NCBI GenBank assembly: GCA_028694305.1
Contig: JAQUTO010000047.1
Span: forward strand, 1-6,930
Origin: Bacilli bacterium
GTDB taxonomy: Bacteria; Bacillota_I; Bacilli_A; RFN20; UBA1709
Reading direction: 5' to 3'
DNA: 6,930 bases
Under the pieces are notes generated by a model. The model did no database searches. It saw only the letters and a list, made by a program, of their open reading frames with translations, and had not been told where the DNA came from. Position numbers and translations under genes: made by a program. Below are positions 1 through 6,531 of the stretch, piece after piece (within the stretch, counting starts at the first letter, position 1; each line of letters starts with the position of its first letter).

Positions 1-159
1 AAACAAGGGACACCGAGTGAAGTCTTTATGAATGCGGAAGAAATTCGTAACTTTGGTCTTGATTTTCCCTTCATTTATCGTCTTGCCAATGACTTAAAAA
101 GTAAAGGGCTTGAAGTTAGTCCTGATTTAGAGAAGCTGGTGCAAGAATTATGCCAGTAA
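1..159 (+). CDS. ecfA1: EcfA1, energy-coupling factor transporter ATPase 1 (3' end only)
   Basis: This reading frame is open from base 1 and stops at TAA 157-159, giving the last 52 codons of a gene that begins before the window. None of the ABC ATPase motifs (Walker A/B, LSGGQ) is included. The tail has the form seen after the H-loop of EcfA/CbiO proteins: a 'G(T)PSEVF' stretch (residues 3-9 of the fragment) followed by a helical region ending in L-V-Q-E-L-C-Q. The identification rests mainly on context: it is followed with a 10-nt overlap by a second EcfA-type ATPase and then EcfT, and the usual Firmicutes order is ecfA1-ecfA2-ecfT. Known role of the family: one of two nucleotide-binding subunits that power ECF vitamin and metal-ion importers from the cytoplasmic face. 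It could in principle be another ABC ATPase, but that is unlikely here. Confidence 0.8.
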   Translation, partial: KQGTPSEVFMNAEEIRNFGLDFPFIYRLANDLKSKGLEVSPDLEKLVQELCQ

Positions 160-1019
160 CTTTTAATAATGTCTCTTATATTTATTTACCACATTCTCCT
201 TATGAGCATGTGGCTTTAAAGCATGTCAACCTCAAGATTGAAGATCAAGAATTTGTGGCCATTATTGGTCCAACGGGTTCAGGTAAATCAACCTTGTTAC
301 AACATATTAATGGCTTGTTACTTCCAAGTGAAGGAAGCATTAATGTTAATGAATACACTATTACTCCTAAAACCAAGGTCCGTTCTATTCGTAATCTCAG
401 AAGGGAAGCTGGTTTAGTTTTCCAATTTCCAGAATATCAATTATTTGAAGCCAATGTTCATGATGACATTGCTTTCGGACCAAAGAACTTTGGAGTTCCG
501 GCTGCTGAGATTGAAGAAAGAATTAATTCTTTAATGACCACGGTTGGACTACCAACTTCCTTACTAGAACGTTCACCATTTGAATTATCTGGTGGTCAAA
601 AACGCAGGGTTGCGCTTTGTGGTATTTTAGCCATGAATCCAAGCATCTTAGTTTTAGATGAACCAACGGCAGGACTGGACCCACGTGGTGGTGCTAAATC
701 ATTAAACTTAATTAAAAAACTCAATGAGGAACAAGGTAAGACCATTATTTTAGTTACGCATGAAATGGATATTGTTTTGGAATATTGTCAGAGGGTCATT
801 CTTTTAATTGATGGTGAAGTTAAAGCCGATGGTAAACCTGCTGATATCTTTATGAATCAAGAATTATTAGCTGAGTCTAAGATTGTTCAACCTCAAGTTT
901 TACAAGTTGCAACTAGACTAATTAAGGGTGGCTTAAAACTTGATTATCGTAATATCAAAAACGCAGAAGATTTAGCTAATGAAATTGCTCGAGTTAAAAA
1001 AGGTGGTGTTAGTAAATGA
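150..1019 (+). CDS. ecfA2: EcfA2, energy-coupling factor transporter ATPase 2
   Basis: A 289-residue ABC ATPase with every catalytic motif intact: Walker A GPTGSGKST at 40-48, Q-loop around Q92 (FQFPEYQLF), signature LSGGQ at 146-150, Walker B ILVLDE at 166-171, D-loop AGLD at 174-177 and switch histidine H204. The FQFPEYQLF form of the Q-loop and the roughly 110-residue tail after the H-loop are typical of EcfA/CbiO proteins rather than other ABC importers. Known role: it pairs with EcfA1 and hydrolyses ATP to drive the EcfT scaffold and exchangeable S components that import vitamins or transition metals. Start ATG 150 lies inside the upstream gene (10-nt overlap) with only a weak purine-rich GAGAAG before it, so translation is probably coupled to ecfA1. 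Its TGA overlaps the ecfT start as ATGA. No S component is encoded nearby, so it probably serves several unlinked ones, as group II ECF modules do. Confidence 0.95.
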   Translation: MPVTFNNVSYIYLPHSPYEHVALKHVNLKIEDQEFVAIIGPTGSGKSTLLQHINGLLLPSEGSINVNEYTITPKTKVRSIRNLRREAGLVFQFPEYQLFEANVHDDIAFGPKNFGVPAAEIEERINSLMTTVGLPTSLLERSPFELSGGQKRRVALCGILAMNPSILVLDEPTAGLDPRGGAKSLNLIKKLNEEQGKTIILVTHEMDIVLEYCQRVILLIDGEVKADGKPADIFMNQELLAESKIVQPQVLQVATRLIKGGLKLDYRNIKNAEDLANEIARVKKGGVSK

Positions 1020-1843
1020 AAAACATCACTTTAGGTCGTTATTTACCATATGATACATGGATTCATCGGCTAGATCCACGCTTCAAGATTATTGCGATGA
1101 TTGCTTTACTTGTCTGCGTGTTTCAACCTCTGCCTTGGATTGTGAATGGCTTCTTAGCCTTAGTTATCTTAGTTCTTTTATTAATGTCGAGAGTTAAAAT
1201 CTCTTCCATCTTTAAATCCTTAAAAGCCATGTGGTTTATGATTCTAGTTATTTTAATCTTTAATGTAATCTTAATTAGAACAGGCGAAGTCTTATTTACT
1301 ATTTTTGATTATCCAATCTACACGAAGGCTTTGTTACAAACTGCGACAATCGCAGTGCGGTTAACCTTAATGATTTCGATTACCACCATCTTAACAGCGA
1401 CGACTAGACCCCTTGATTTAACTTATGGCTTAGAATTCTTTATGACACCATTAAAGGTCATCAAGTTCCCGGCTCATGAAATTGCAATGACAATTTCGAT
1501 TGCGCTACGTTTTATTCCGACTTTGCTCGAAGAGACAGAGAAGATTATGAAAGCGCAAGCTAGTCGAGGTGTTGATTTAAAGGGTGGTACATTCAAACAA
1601 AAGATTAATGGCATTATTGCTTTAATTATTCCGTTATTTGTTTCGAGTTTCCAACGTTCAGAGGAATTAGCTAATGCGATGGAAGCAAGAGGTTATAATC
1701 CAAGTGGGAAAAGGACCCGTTACCGGACTCTTAAATTCCACGCGGGAGATTTAGTTGGTTTAATTGTAACTACTGTTATTGTGGCGTTAGTCTTTATCGC
1801 TATTTATAATCCGGCATTAATTGGTATAGGAGGTTTAGTATGA
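1016..1843 (+). CDS. ecfT: EcfT, energy-coupling factor transporter transmembrane scaffold
   Basis: A 275-residue polytopic membrane protein. Hydrophobic stretches are visible at about 25-57 (probably two helices), 72-88, 108-128 and 245-266. The two cytoplasmic coupling motifs that dock into the EcfA dimer are both present: A-S-R-G at 182-185 (KAQASRGVDL) and A-R-G at 224-226 (AMEARGYNP). The N-terminal 'LDPR.K' motif at 19-23 is also typical of the CbiQ/EcfT family. Known role: it transmits ATP-driven movement from EcfA1-EcfA2 to the substrate-binding S component in the membrane. The ATG overlaps the ecfA2 stop (ATGA), preceded by GGTGGT, and its own stop overlaps the next start the same way, so the genes are almost certainly one translationally coupled operon. 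The length is normal for the family. Confidence 0.95.
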   Translation: MKNITLGRYLPYDTWIHRLDPRFKIIAMIALLVCVFQPLPWIVNGFLALVILVLLLMSRVKISSIFKSLKAMWFMILVILIFNVILIRTGEVLFTIFDYPIYTKALLQTATIAVRLTLMISITTILTATTRPLDLTYGLEFFMTPLKVIKFPAHEIAMTISIALRFIPTLLEETEKIMKAQASRGVDLKGGTFKQKINGIIALIIPLFVSSFQRSEELANAMEARGYNPSGKRTRYRTLKFHAGDLVGLIVTTVIVALVFIAIYNPALIGIGGLV

Positions 1844-3393
1844 GAATAAAAGCAGTTGTTGAATATGATGGTTCTAACTTTGTGGGTTATCAAATCCAAA
1901 ATGAAGGGCGGACCATTCAAGCTGAAATTCAAAAAGCCATTGAAAAGATTACGCGTGTTCCAACTCCAATTGTGGCTTCGGGTAGAACCGATGCTTTAGT
2001 CCATGCTAAAGGACAAGTTTTTCATTTTGAAACAACGATGGATTTAACTTTTGCCCAATGGAAGAAAGCCATTAATAGTTATTTACCTGAAGATATTCAT
2101 ATTTTATCTTGTGAAGAAGTTCCAAGTGATTTCCATGCTAGGTATTCAGCCATTGCTAAACATTATGAATACATTTTGAGTTTGGATGAATATAGTCCGA
2201 TTGAAAGAAAATATGTTTATCAATTATGTCGGTACCTCAATGTTAATTCTATGCAAAAAGCCGCCAAGTTATTTGTCGGTGAACATGACTTTAGAAACTT
2301 CTGTGCTAATGATGAAGAAGAAACAAAATCATTTGTGAGAACAATCACTTTCTTTGAAATTCATTCGGTGGAGAAAAGAATTCATTTCAATTTAATTGGG
2401 AATGGCTTCTTACGTTATGAGGTCCGCATGATTATTGGGACTTTAATTGCATTGGCTTTAGGACAAATCAATGAACAATATATTTTAGATAAACTAAGTG
2501 GTAAGAGTAAAGATCCAGTCCCATATCGGGCTCCAGGAGAAGGCTTATATTTAGTTGATGTTACTTATCCTACAACCCAAAAAGATTTAGCAAATTATCA
2601 TACCCATACATATCGCTGTGGGCATGCAATAGGTCGCGATGAAGAATATGTCATTAGTGCGATTAATGCTGGTTATAAAGTTTTAGGTTTTAGTGATCAC
2701 ATGATGGTTCCGGGTATTGATGATGATATTTGGACTAGAGGTAAGGGTAGTGAATTACCTGGATATCTTGCCTCAATTGAATCATTAAAGAAGAAATATG
2801 CTGGTATTATCGAAATTCATACTGGTTTAGAAGCGGAATACTTCCCAGAATTAGAAGAATGGGAACGTTCTTTATTAAAAAGTGGGCAATTAGAATATCT
2901 CATCTTTGCTAATCACTATCGTTCTTTTGATGGTCACGCTTTTGCCGGTTATTATGGCGCAGGTAACACGAGCGATGAGGATGTAAGGAAATATCAAGAG
3001 ATGTCGGTTAGAGCGCTTAAAACTGGTTTATTCTCTTATTTTGCGCATCCAGACTTATTTATGGCGGGGAAACTAGAGTGGACTAAAGCCTGTGAAGAAT
3101 GTGCTTATGCCATTTGTCACACCGCAAAAGAGTTAGATATTCCACTTGAAATCAATCAAGGTGGCATTCGTTATACTATTGAAGAAGGGCCTTTTGATTA
3201 TCATGAAAGGTTTAAATACCCATATTTTAAATTCTGGGAGATAGTAAAAGAAGTTGGCAATAAGGTCGTAATTGGTGTCGATATCCATGATCCAAAAGAA
3301 TTTGGCCATGTGGCCAGCAAACTCAGTTATGAATTTGCAGATAAAATGGAACTAAAAGTGATGTCGCGTGTTCCATTTAAGAAAATCCGCTAA
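1840..3393 (+). CDS. truA: TruA tRNA pseudouridine synthase fused to a PHP-family (histidinol-phosphatase-like) phosphoesterase
   Basis: One uninterrupted 517-residue frame encodes two complete domains. Residues 1-243 are TruA, which makes pseudouridine at tRNA positions 38-40. The catalytic aspartate is D51 in S-GRTD-ALVHA (the family usually has GRTDAGVHA, so position 53 is Leu instead of Gly), followed by FVGEHDF-like 145-151, GNGFLRYEVR at 187-196 and the terminal GLYLVDVTY at 235-243. After a linker of about seven residues, 252-517 is a PHP phosphoesterase like HisJ/HisK histidinol phosphatases. The metal-ligand candidates are all present: H254/H256, H262, D286-H287, E331/E333, H359, H403 (AHPDL) and D481/H483. 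Start ATG 1840 has a strong AGGAGG at 1828-1833 and overlaps the ecfT stop by 4 nt. No in-frame start codon with a ribosome site precedes the PHP part, so it is made only as part of the fusion. TruA activity is near certain. The PHP substrate is not: no his genes are in view, and family members also cleave other phosphoesters. Confidence 0.9.
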   Translation: MRIKAVVEYDGSNFVGYQIQNEGRTIQAEIQKAIEKITRVPTPIVASGRTDALVHAKGQVFHFETTMDLTFAQWKKAINSYLPEDIHILSCEEVPSDFHARYSAIAKHYEYILSLDEYSPIERKYVYQLCRYLNVNSMQKAAKLFVGEHDFRNFCANDEEETKSFVRTITFFEIHSVEKRIHFNLIGNGFLRYEVRMIIGTLIALALGQINEQYILDKLSGKSKDPVPYRAPGEGLYLVDVTYPTTQKDLANYHTHTYRCGHAIGRDEEYVISAINAGYKVLGFSDHMMVPGIDDDIWTRGKGSELPGYLASIESLKKKYAGIIEIHTGLEAEYFPELEEWERSLLKSGQLEYLIFANHYRSFDGHAFAGYYGAGNTSDEDVRKYQEMSVRALKTGLFSYFAHPDLFMAGKLEWTKACEECAYAICHTAKELDIPLEINQGGIRYTIEEGPFDYHERFKYPYFKFWEIVKEVGNKVVIGVDIHDPKEFGHVASKLSYEFADKMELKVMSRVPFKKIR

Positions 3394-3398
3394 CTTTG

Positions 3399-3427
3399 TT
3401 GACTTTTTTAGTAGAAAATTATATCAT
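3399..3427 (+). promoter_or_regulatory. Promoter of rplM-rpsI
   Basis: TTGACT (3399-3404) and TATCAT (3422-3427) are separated by exactly 17 bp, each matching the housekeeping sigma-A consensus at five of six positions. Transcription would begin near 3434, just before the structured leader. No terminator hairpin is seen between the truA fusion and this promoter, so read-through from the ecf operon could add to expression. Confidence 0.8.
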
Positions 3428-3433
3428 ACTTAT

Positions 3434-3486
3434 TGGCACTGTTTTGCTAATTGGAGCCCCGGTACGGTTACAAATAAGCAAGGAGG
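3434..3486 (+). promoter_or_regulatory. Probable L13 ribosomal protein leader (autoregulatory 5' UTR)
   Basis: Between the inferred transcription start and the rplM ribosome site lies a compact structured RNA. TTGCT (3444-3448) pairs with AGCAA (3477-3481). Past a 1x1 A/A mismatch the stem continues with ATT (3450-3452) against AAT (3473-3475), and CCG (3459-3461) can pair with CGG (3465-3467) at the apex. U3442-U3443 can form wobble pairs with G3482-G3483, so the stem reaches into the AGGAGG Shine-Dalgarno (3481-3486). L13 leaders are known in front of rplM-rpsI in Firmicutes, where the ribosomal protein represses its own mRNA. Position and structure fit, but the match to the L13 leader family model is from memory and has not been computed. 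Confidence 0.6.
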
Positions 3487-3497
3487 ACTAAATTATT

Positions 3498-3935
3498 ATG
3501 CAACGTCAAACAACAACTATGAAGCCACAAGAAATTGAAAAGAAGTGGCTAATCGTCGATGCGAAAGGGAAAAATCTCGGTCGCTTAGCTAGTGAAGTAG
3601 CTCAAATCTTGATGGGTAAGAAGAAAGCCTGCTATACTCCAAATGTGGATTGTGGCGACTATGTTATTATCATCAATGCAAAAGAAGTTAACTTAACTGG
3701 CAACAAGGAATTCACCAAGAACTATTACAATGTTTCTGAATATCTTGGTGGTCTTAGAACAAGAAGTGCTAAGACTATGAAGGAGAAATATCCATGTGAA
3801 ATGGTTGAAAGAGCCGTTTGGGGTATGCTTCCAAAAGGACCTTTAGGCCGTCAAATGTATAAGAAACTATTTGTGTATGCTGATGCTAATCACAAGCACC
3901 AAGCTCAAAATCCACAAGTATATGAAATTAAGTAG
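3498..3935 (+). CDS. rplM: 50S ribosomal protein L13
   Basis: A 145-residue protein with the characteristic L13 stretches: [21 protein letters not shown] near the N terminus, [22 protein letters not shown] in the middle, then the [18 protein letters not shown] motif and the ending NPQVYEIK. The length equals the usual 142-145 for Firmicutes L13. L13 binds 23S rRNA early in 50S assembly. Start ATG 3498 is preferred over the in-frame ATG at 3519, because L13 proteins of this group usually have a short 'MRQTTMxK'-like head, and MQRQTTTMK matches it. AGGAGG at 3481-3486 serves it with a rather long spacer of 11 nt. It is followed after 9 nt by rpsI, the standard co-transcribed partner. Confidence 0.97.
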   Translation: MQRQTTTMKPQEIEKKWLIVDAKGKNLGRLASEVAQILMGKKKACYTPNVDCGDYVIIINAKEVNLTGNKEFTKNYYNVSEYLGGLRTRSAKTMKEKYPCEMVERAVWGMLPKGPLGRQMYKKLFVYADANHKHQAQNPQVYEIK

Positions 3936-3944
3936 GAGGGAACT

Positions 3945-4352
3945 ATGGCTGGTAAGAAAAAAGTAGCTGTTAGATACAGCGCAGTTGGTCGAAGAAAATC
4001 TTCAACCGCACGAGTCGTTTTAGTTCCAGGTTCTGGTAAAATTGTTGTCAACGGTAAACCTGTTGATGATTATATGCCATATGCGACCTTAGTTATGGAT
4101 TTGAAACAACCATTAACTTTAACTAGTACTGTCGAGCAATTCGATATTTCAGTCGATGTCATCGGTGGCGGTTTTACAGGTCAAGCTGGCGCCATCAGAC
4201 TTGGAATTGCAAGATCTTTACTTGAAGCAAGCGCCGACTATCGTCCTGTTCTAAAGAAAGCTGGAATGCTCTCAAGAGATTCTAGAGCTAAAGAACGGAA
4301 GAAGTATGGTCTTAAAGCTGCAAGAAGAGCACCACAATTCTCAAAGCGTTAA
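3945..4352 (+). CDS. rpsI: 30S ribosomal protein S9
   Basis: A 135-residue protein with the S9 motif [10 protein letters not shown] at 15-24, the central [21 protein letters not shown] region, and the conserved basic C terminus RRAPQFSKR. In known ribosomes the final SKR tail of S9 reaches the P-site tRNA anticodon loop, and it is intact here. Start ATG 3945 has AGGAGGG (3934-3940) 4 nt upstream, overlapping the rplM stop region, so the pair is co-translated. The gene ends just before a strong intrinsic terminator, closing the two-gene unit. No oddities in length or motifs. Confidence 0.97.
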   Translation: MAGKKKVAVRYSAVGRRKSSTARVVLVPGSGKIVVNGKPVDDYMPYATLVMDLKQPLTLTSTVEQFDISVDVIGGGFTGQAGAIRLGIARSLLEASADYRPVLKKAGMLSRDSRAKERKKYGLKAARRAPQFSKR

Positions 4353-4359
4353 TCAAAAC

Positions 4360-4388
4360 AAGTCTTGGATTATTCCAAGACTTTTTTG
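4360..4388 (+). terminator. Intrinsic terminator of rplM-rpsI
   Basis: A perfect 10-bp hairpin, AAGTCTTGGA (4360-4369) with TCCAAGACTT (4374-4383) around a TTAT loop, runs directly into a T tract (T4382-4387). It starts 7 nt after the rpsI stop codon. Confidence 0.93.
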
Positions 4389-4391
4389 TGC

Positions 4392-4420
4392 TTGTTAACT
4401 ATTAATTATGTTATTATGAT
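4392..4420 (+). promoter_or_regulatory. Probable promoter of the 181-residue membrane protein gene
   Basis: TTGTTA (4392-4397) and TATGAT (4415-4420) lie 17 bp apart, directly after the rpsI terminator and 17 nt before the next start codon. The leader would be only about 10 nt, beginning near the ribosome site. The match is moderate. An overlapping TATTAT (4412-4417) would have a 14-bp spacer and is less likely. Confidence 0.55.
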
Positions 4421-4437
4421 ATTAGTGGAGGCTAGTT

Positions 4438-4983
4438 ATGAAAAGAAAAGTATTAGAATATGAGCGAGACACTGAAGGGCGAGTTATTGTTAACATGGTT
4501 GTTAAGGATGATTCCAACTTTCTTTCAGTCTTCTCTGAAAATAAAACTCCGGTTATTAGTAGTGAAGTTGCTGATTTTATTGAGAGTTGTACCAATACAC
4601 TTATTCCGGGTGAGCAATTAACCTTAAGAATTCATAGTGATTGTATTGATGATCAAGAAAAAGAGATATATCGGGCTGCCATTAAAGAGTATTACAGTGA
4701 AAAGAATGTCGCCAATGAAAGAGAAAGAGTTAGAAACAACACTTTAGCTGTGACCTTATTTACTTTGGGTGTGATTGTTTTAGCCATTGATATGATTCTA
4801 AAGAATCGAACTCCAGTTTCAATTTGGGCTGAAGTTATTGATATTGTGGCTTGGGTCTTACTTTGGGAAGCGGTCGATATCACTATTTTTAGAAATCATG
4901 AGACTAGAAATAATCGGAAGCATTATTCTGCAAATCTAAATATGAAGATTGAATATGTTTCTCTAAAAGAGAACAAAGCCTAA
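4438..4983 (+). CDS. Hypothetical protein with two predicted transmembrane segments
   Basis: I do not recognise this 181-residue protein. Residues 1-100 are soluble, mixed alpha/beta in appearance and rich in Glu/Asp/Lys, including a charged helical run at about 70-100 (DDQEKEIYRAAIKEYYSEKN and onward). Two hydrophobic segments follow at about 102-121 and 128-151, joined by a short KNRTPVS turn. The second contains four acidic residues (E132, D135, E144, D147) and three Trp residues, which is unusual for a simple anchor. A basic, Asn-rich tail of about 30 residues ends the protein. There is no signal peptide, so the N-terminal domain is most likely cytoplasmic. Start ATG 4438 has GTGGAGG (4425-4431) 6 nt upstream. 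It has its own promoter and terminator, so it is probably monocistronic. Codon use resembles its neighbours. No function is assigned. Confidence 0.85.
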   Translation: MKRKVLEYERDTEGRVIVNMVVKDDSNFLSVFSENKTPVISSEVADFIESCTNTLIPGEQLTLRIHSDCIDDQEKEIYRAAIKEYYSEKNVANERERVRNNTLAVTLFTLGVIVLAIDMILKNRTPVSIWAEVIDIVAWVLLWEAVDITIFRNHETRNNRKHYSANLNMKIEYVSLKENKA

Positions 4984-4989
4984 AAACAT
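4972..4989 (+). repeat. Left copy of an 18-bp direct repeat flanking the ATPase gene
   Basis: AACAAAGCCTAAAAACAT covers the last three codons and stop (N-K-A-stop) of the membrane protein gene. It matches 6607-6624 at 17 of 18 positions. The two copies bracket the 33-bp repeats and the ATPase gene. Confidence 0.65.
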
Positions 4990-5004
4990 TTTTGAATAGC
5001 CTAT

Positions 5005-5046
5005 AAAAGTGGCTTGGATGGGAAGATTTCATTTAGGCTACTTTTT
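5005..5046 (+). terminator. Intrinsic terminator after the membrane protein gene
   Basis: AAAAGTGGCTTGGATG (5005-5020) pairs along its whole 16-base length with CATTTAGGCTACTTTT (5030-5045) when G-U pairs are allowed, closing a small purine-rich loop and followed by T5042-5046. The A-rich 5' arm also suits bidirectional termination. An alternative 7-bp outer pairing, TAGCCTA (4997-5003) with TAGGCTA (5034-5040), competes for the same right arm. Confidence 0.8.
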
Positions 5047-5066
5047 AATAGATGATATTTGAGAGT

Positions 5067-5148
5067 TTCCCAATTCCGTGATAAATTGCCAATTTGGAAT
5101 TGCCAAATACGTGATAATATGCTAAAATGAAATTGCCAAATACGTGAT
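5067..5148 (+). repeat. Three 16-bp repeats at exact 33-bp spacing upstream of the ATPase gene
   Basis: TTGCCAAATACGTGAT occurs identically at 5100-5115 and 5133-5148. A diverged copy, TTCCCAATTCCGTGAT (13 of 16 matching), lies at 5067-5082. All three starts are 33 bp apart, close to three DNA helical turns, so proteins bound to them would sit on one face. Similarity between units 1 and 2 extends through most of the 33 bp (24 of 33 matching). A further AATTGCCAA lies at 5084-5092. The second copy contains the -35 box and the third covers the inferred transcription start of the following gene, so an operator role is the simplest reading. Confidence 0.85.
5100..5128 (+). promoter_or_regulatory. 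Promoter of the AAA ATPase gene, embedded in the 33-bp repeats
   Basis: TTGCCA (5100-5105) and TAAAAT (5123-5128) are exactly 17 bp apart, each one base from the sigma-A consensus. TGC directly before the -10 box (5120-5122) adds an extended -10 element. The -35 box is the start of the second repeat unit, and the start point (near 5135) falls in the third, so binding to the repeats would block it. Equivalent positions after units 1 and 3 do not form a -10 box. Confidence 0.65.
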
Positions 5149-5178
5149 TTATATGTTTTGGATAGGAGGGGACATCTT

Positions 5179-6531
5179 ATGAAAAGAAAAATAACTGAGT
5201 ACTTAATTAAATGGAGAAAGAATCCATTGAAGTTGCCTTTAGTGATTAAAGGGGCAAGGCAGGTTGGGAAAACTTATGCAATAAGAGAATTTGCAAAAGA
5301 GAATTATGCTCCAAGTCGTTATATTGAAATAAACTTTGAAAAGGACCCTGACATGGCACGTTTTTTTGAGGGATCCAAAGATTACTCTTCTATTATGAGC
5401 CGTATTTCAAGTTCAATTAGTTTTAAGAATATTGATTTTAGAGAAGATAGTAATCATCCAATTCTTCTGTTTCTAGATGAAATTCAAAAATGTCCTAATG
5501 CAATTACTGCCTTGAAATTTTTAGCAGAAGCAAGGGATGAGTGTCATGTAATAGCTTCCGGCTCTCTTTTGGGCTTGTATTTATCTGACAAAGTCTCTTA
5601 TCCAGTCGGGTATGTTGAACATTTAACAATGTTTCCTTTCGATTTTGAAGAATTCATGTGGGCAATGGGGTATTCGGAACAATATGTCAATCGGTTAATT
5701 GATTTGATCCTCGTTGATAATTTTTCTGCCAAAATAGATAAAGTAACTCACCAAGAATTAAGTGATTTATTTCATAAATATATAGTGATAGGCGGATTGC
5801 CGGCTGCAATTAATTCCTTCTTATCTACAAAAACCTATCCCGAAGTGATGAAGACTCTAAAAAATCTTTATGATAGTTACATTATTGATATGCAAAAATA
5901 TACTAAACCAGCAGGCGATAAAGTTAAAGTAATTAAATGCTTTGAATCAATTCCTAATCAATTGAAACAACAAAACAAAAAATTTAAGTATTCTTTAGTC
6001 GATAAAAAAGCTCGTTCAAGAGAATATGTTGGTGTCATTGAATGGTTGTTATTAGCTGGGCTTGTAATAAAGTGTGAAAACTTAAAAACGTTAAATGAAC
6101 CAATTGAAACATATATAGATAAGGAATACTTTAAACTTTTCTTTTTTGATACGGGCATTCTTCTTTCCATTATGAATCAGGATGATTATTATGCAATTCT
6201 CAATGGAACACAGAATAATGAGATTGGTGGAATATATGAAAACGCTGTTGCTACAATTCTAAATCAATATTACTATGGGAAGTCCTTGATGTACTATCGC
6301 AAGAGTGATTTGCTGGAGATTGATTTTGTTATTAGAAATAGAAAGGTAGTTATTCCTGTTGAAGTGAAATCTGGCAATAATTTGTCATCGGCATCACTAA
6401 GCAAGGTAAGTGCGAATAAGAGTGTTGTCTGTTTACGCGTATCAAACAAACTGGTTGAAGAAAATGATATCATTAAGAATATGCCTTTTTATATGTTTGC
6501 CTTAATGTGTAGAAATCAACAATATAGGTAA
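5179..6531 (+). CDS. AAA_14 / DUF4143 family ATPase with C-terminal PD-(D/E)XK-like motif
   Basis: A 450-residue protein of the DUF4143 ATPase family. Walker A is GARQVGKT at 25-32, Walker B LLFLDE at 96-101 followed by IQKCPNA, and a sensor-1-like I-A-S-G-S at 125-129. The DUF4143 region covers roughly 200-360. The C terminus has a PD-(D/E)XK-like set: E354 (IYEN), D382 (EIDF) and E395-x-K397 (VEVKSG). Start ATG 5179 is chosen because AGGAGGGG (5164-5171) sits 7 nt before it; the open frame extends upstream to a TTG at 5158, but that codon precedes the ribosome site. No transmembrane segment is seen. Family members are common, often in many diverged copies per genome, and their physiological role is unsettled; fusion to nuclease-like folds suggests nucleic-acid action. 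It stands alone, preceded by repeats and flanked by an 18-bp direct repeat, and appears to be an accessory gene. All key residues look intact. Confidence 0.9.
   Translation: MKRKITEYLIKWRKNPLKLPLVIKGARQVGKTYAIREFAKENYAPSRYIEINFEKDPDMARFFEGSKDYSSIMSRISSSISFKNIDFREDSNHPILLFLDEIQKCPNAITALKFLAEARDECHVIASGSLLGLYLSDKVSYPVGYVEHLTMFPFDFEEFMWAMGYSEQYVNRLIDLILVDNFSAKIDKVTHQELSDLFHKYIVIGGLPAAINSFLSTKTYPEVMKTLKNLYDSYIIDMQKYTKPAGDKVKVIKCFESIPNQLKQQNKKFKYSLVDKKARSREYVGVIEWLLLAGLVIKCENLKTLNEPIETYIDKEYFKLFFFDTGILLSIMNQDDYYAILNGTQNNEIGGIYENAVATILNQYYYGKSLMYYRKSDLLEIDFVIRNRKVVIPVEVKSGNNLSSASLSKVSANKSVVCLRVSNKLVEENDIIKNMPFYMFALMCRNQQYR

Noticed and set aside
223..417. Small + strand open frame of 64 codons inside ecfA2
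   Set aside because: It lies wholly inside a well-supported ATPase gene in another frame, with no ribosome site or recognisable product.
4692..4883. Minus-strand open frame of 63 codons
   Set aside because: It is the antisense shadow of the membrane-segment region of the 181-residue gene and has no ribosome site or promoter of its own.
5067..5148. CRISPR array
   Set aside because: The repeats are only 16 bp with about 17-bp intervals that themselves share similarity between units, there are only three copies, and no cas genes are present. They look like operator repeats.
5158..5178. TTG start at 5158 extending the ATPase by seven residues
   Set aside because: The AGGAGGGG ribosome site (5164-5171) lies after this codon and is correctly spaced for ATG 5179.
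5958..6170. Minus-strand open frame of 70 codons
   Set aside because: Antisense to the intact ATPase gene, with low-complexity Ser/Phe-rich translation and no start signals.
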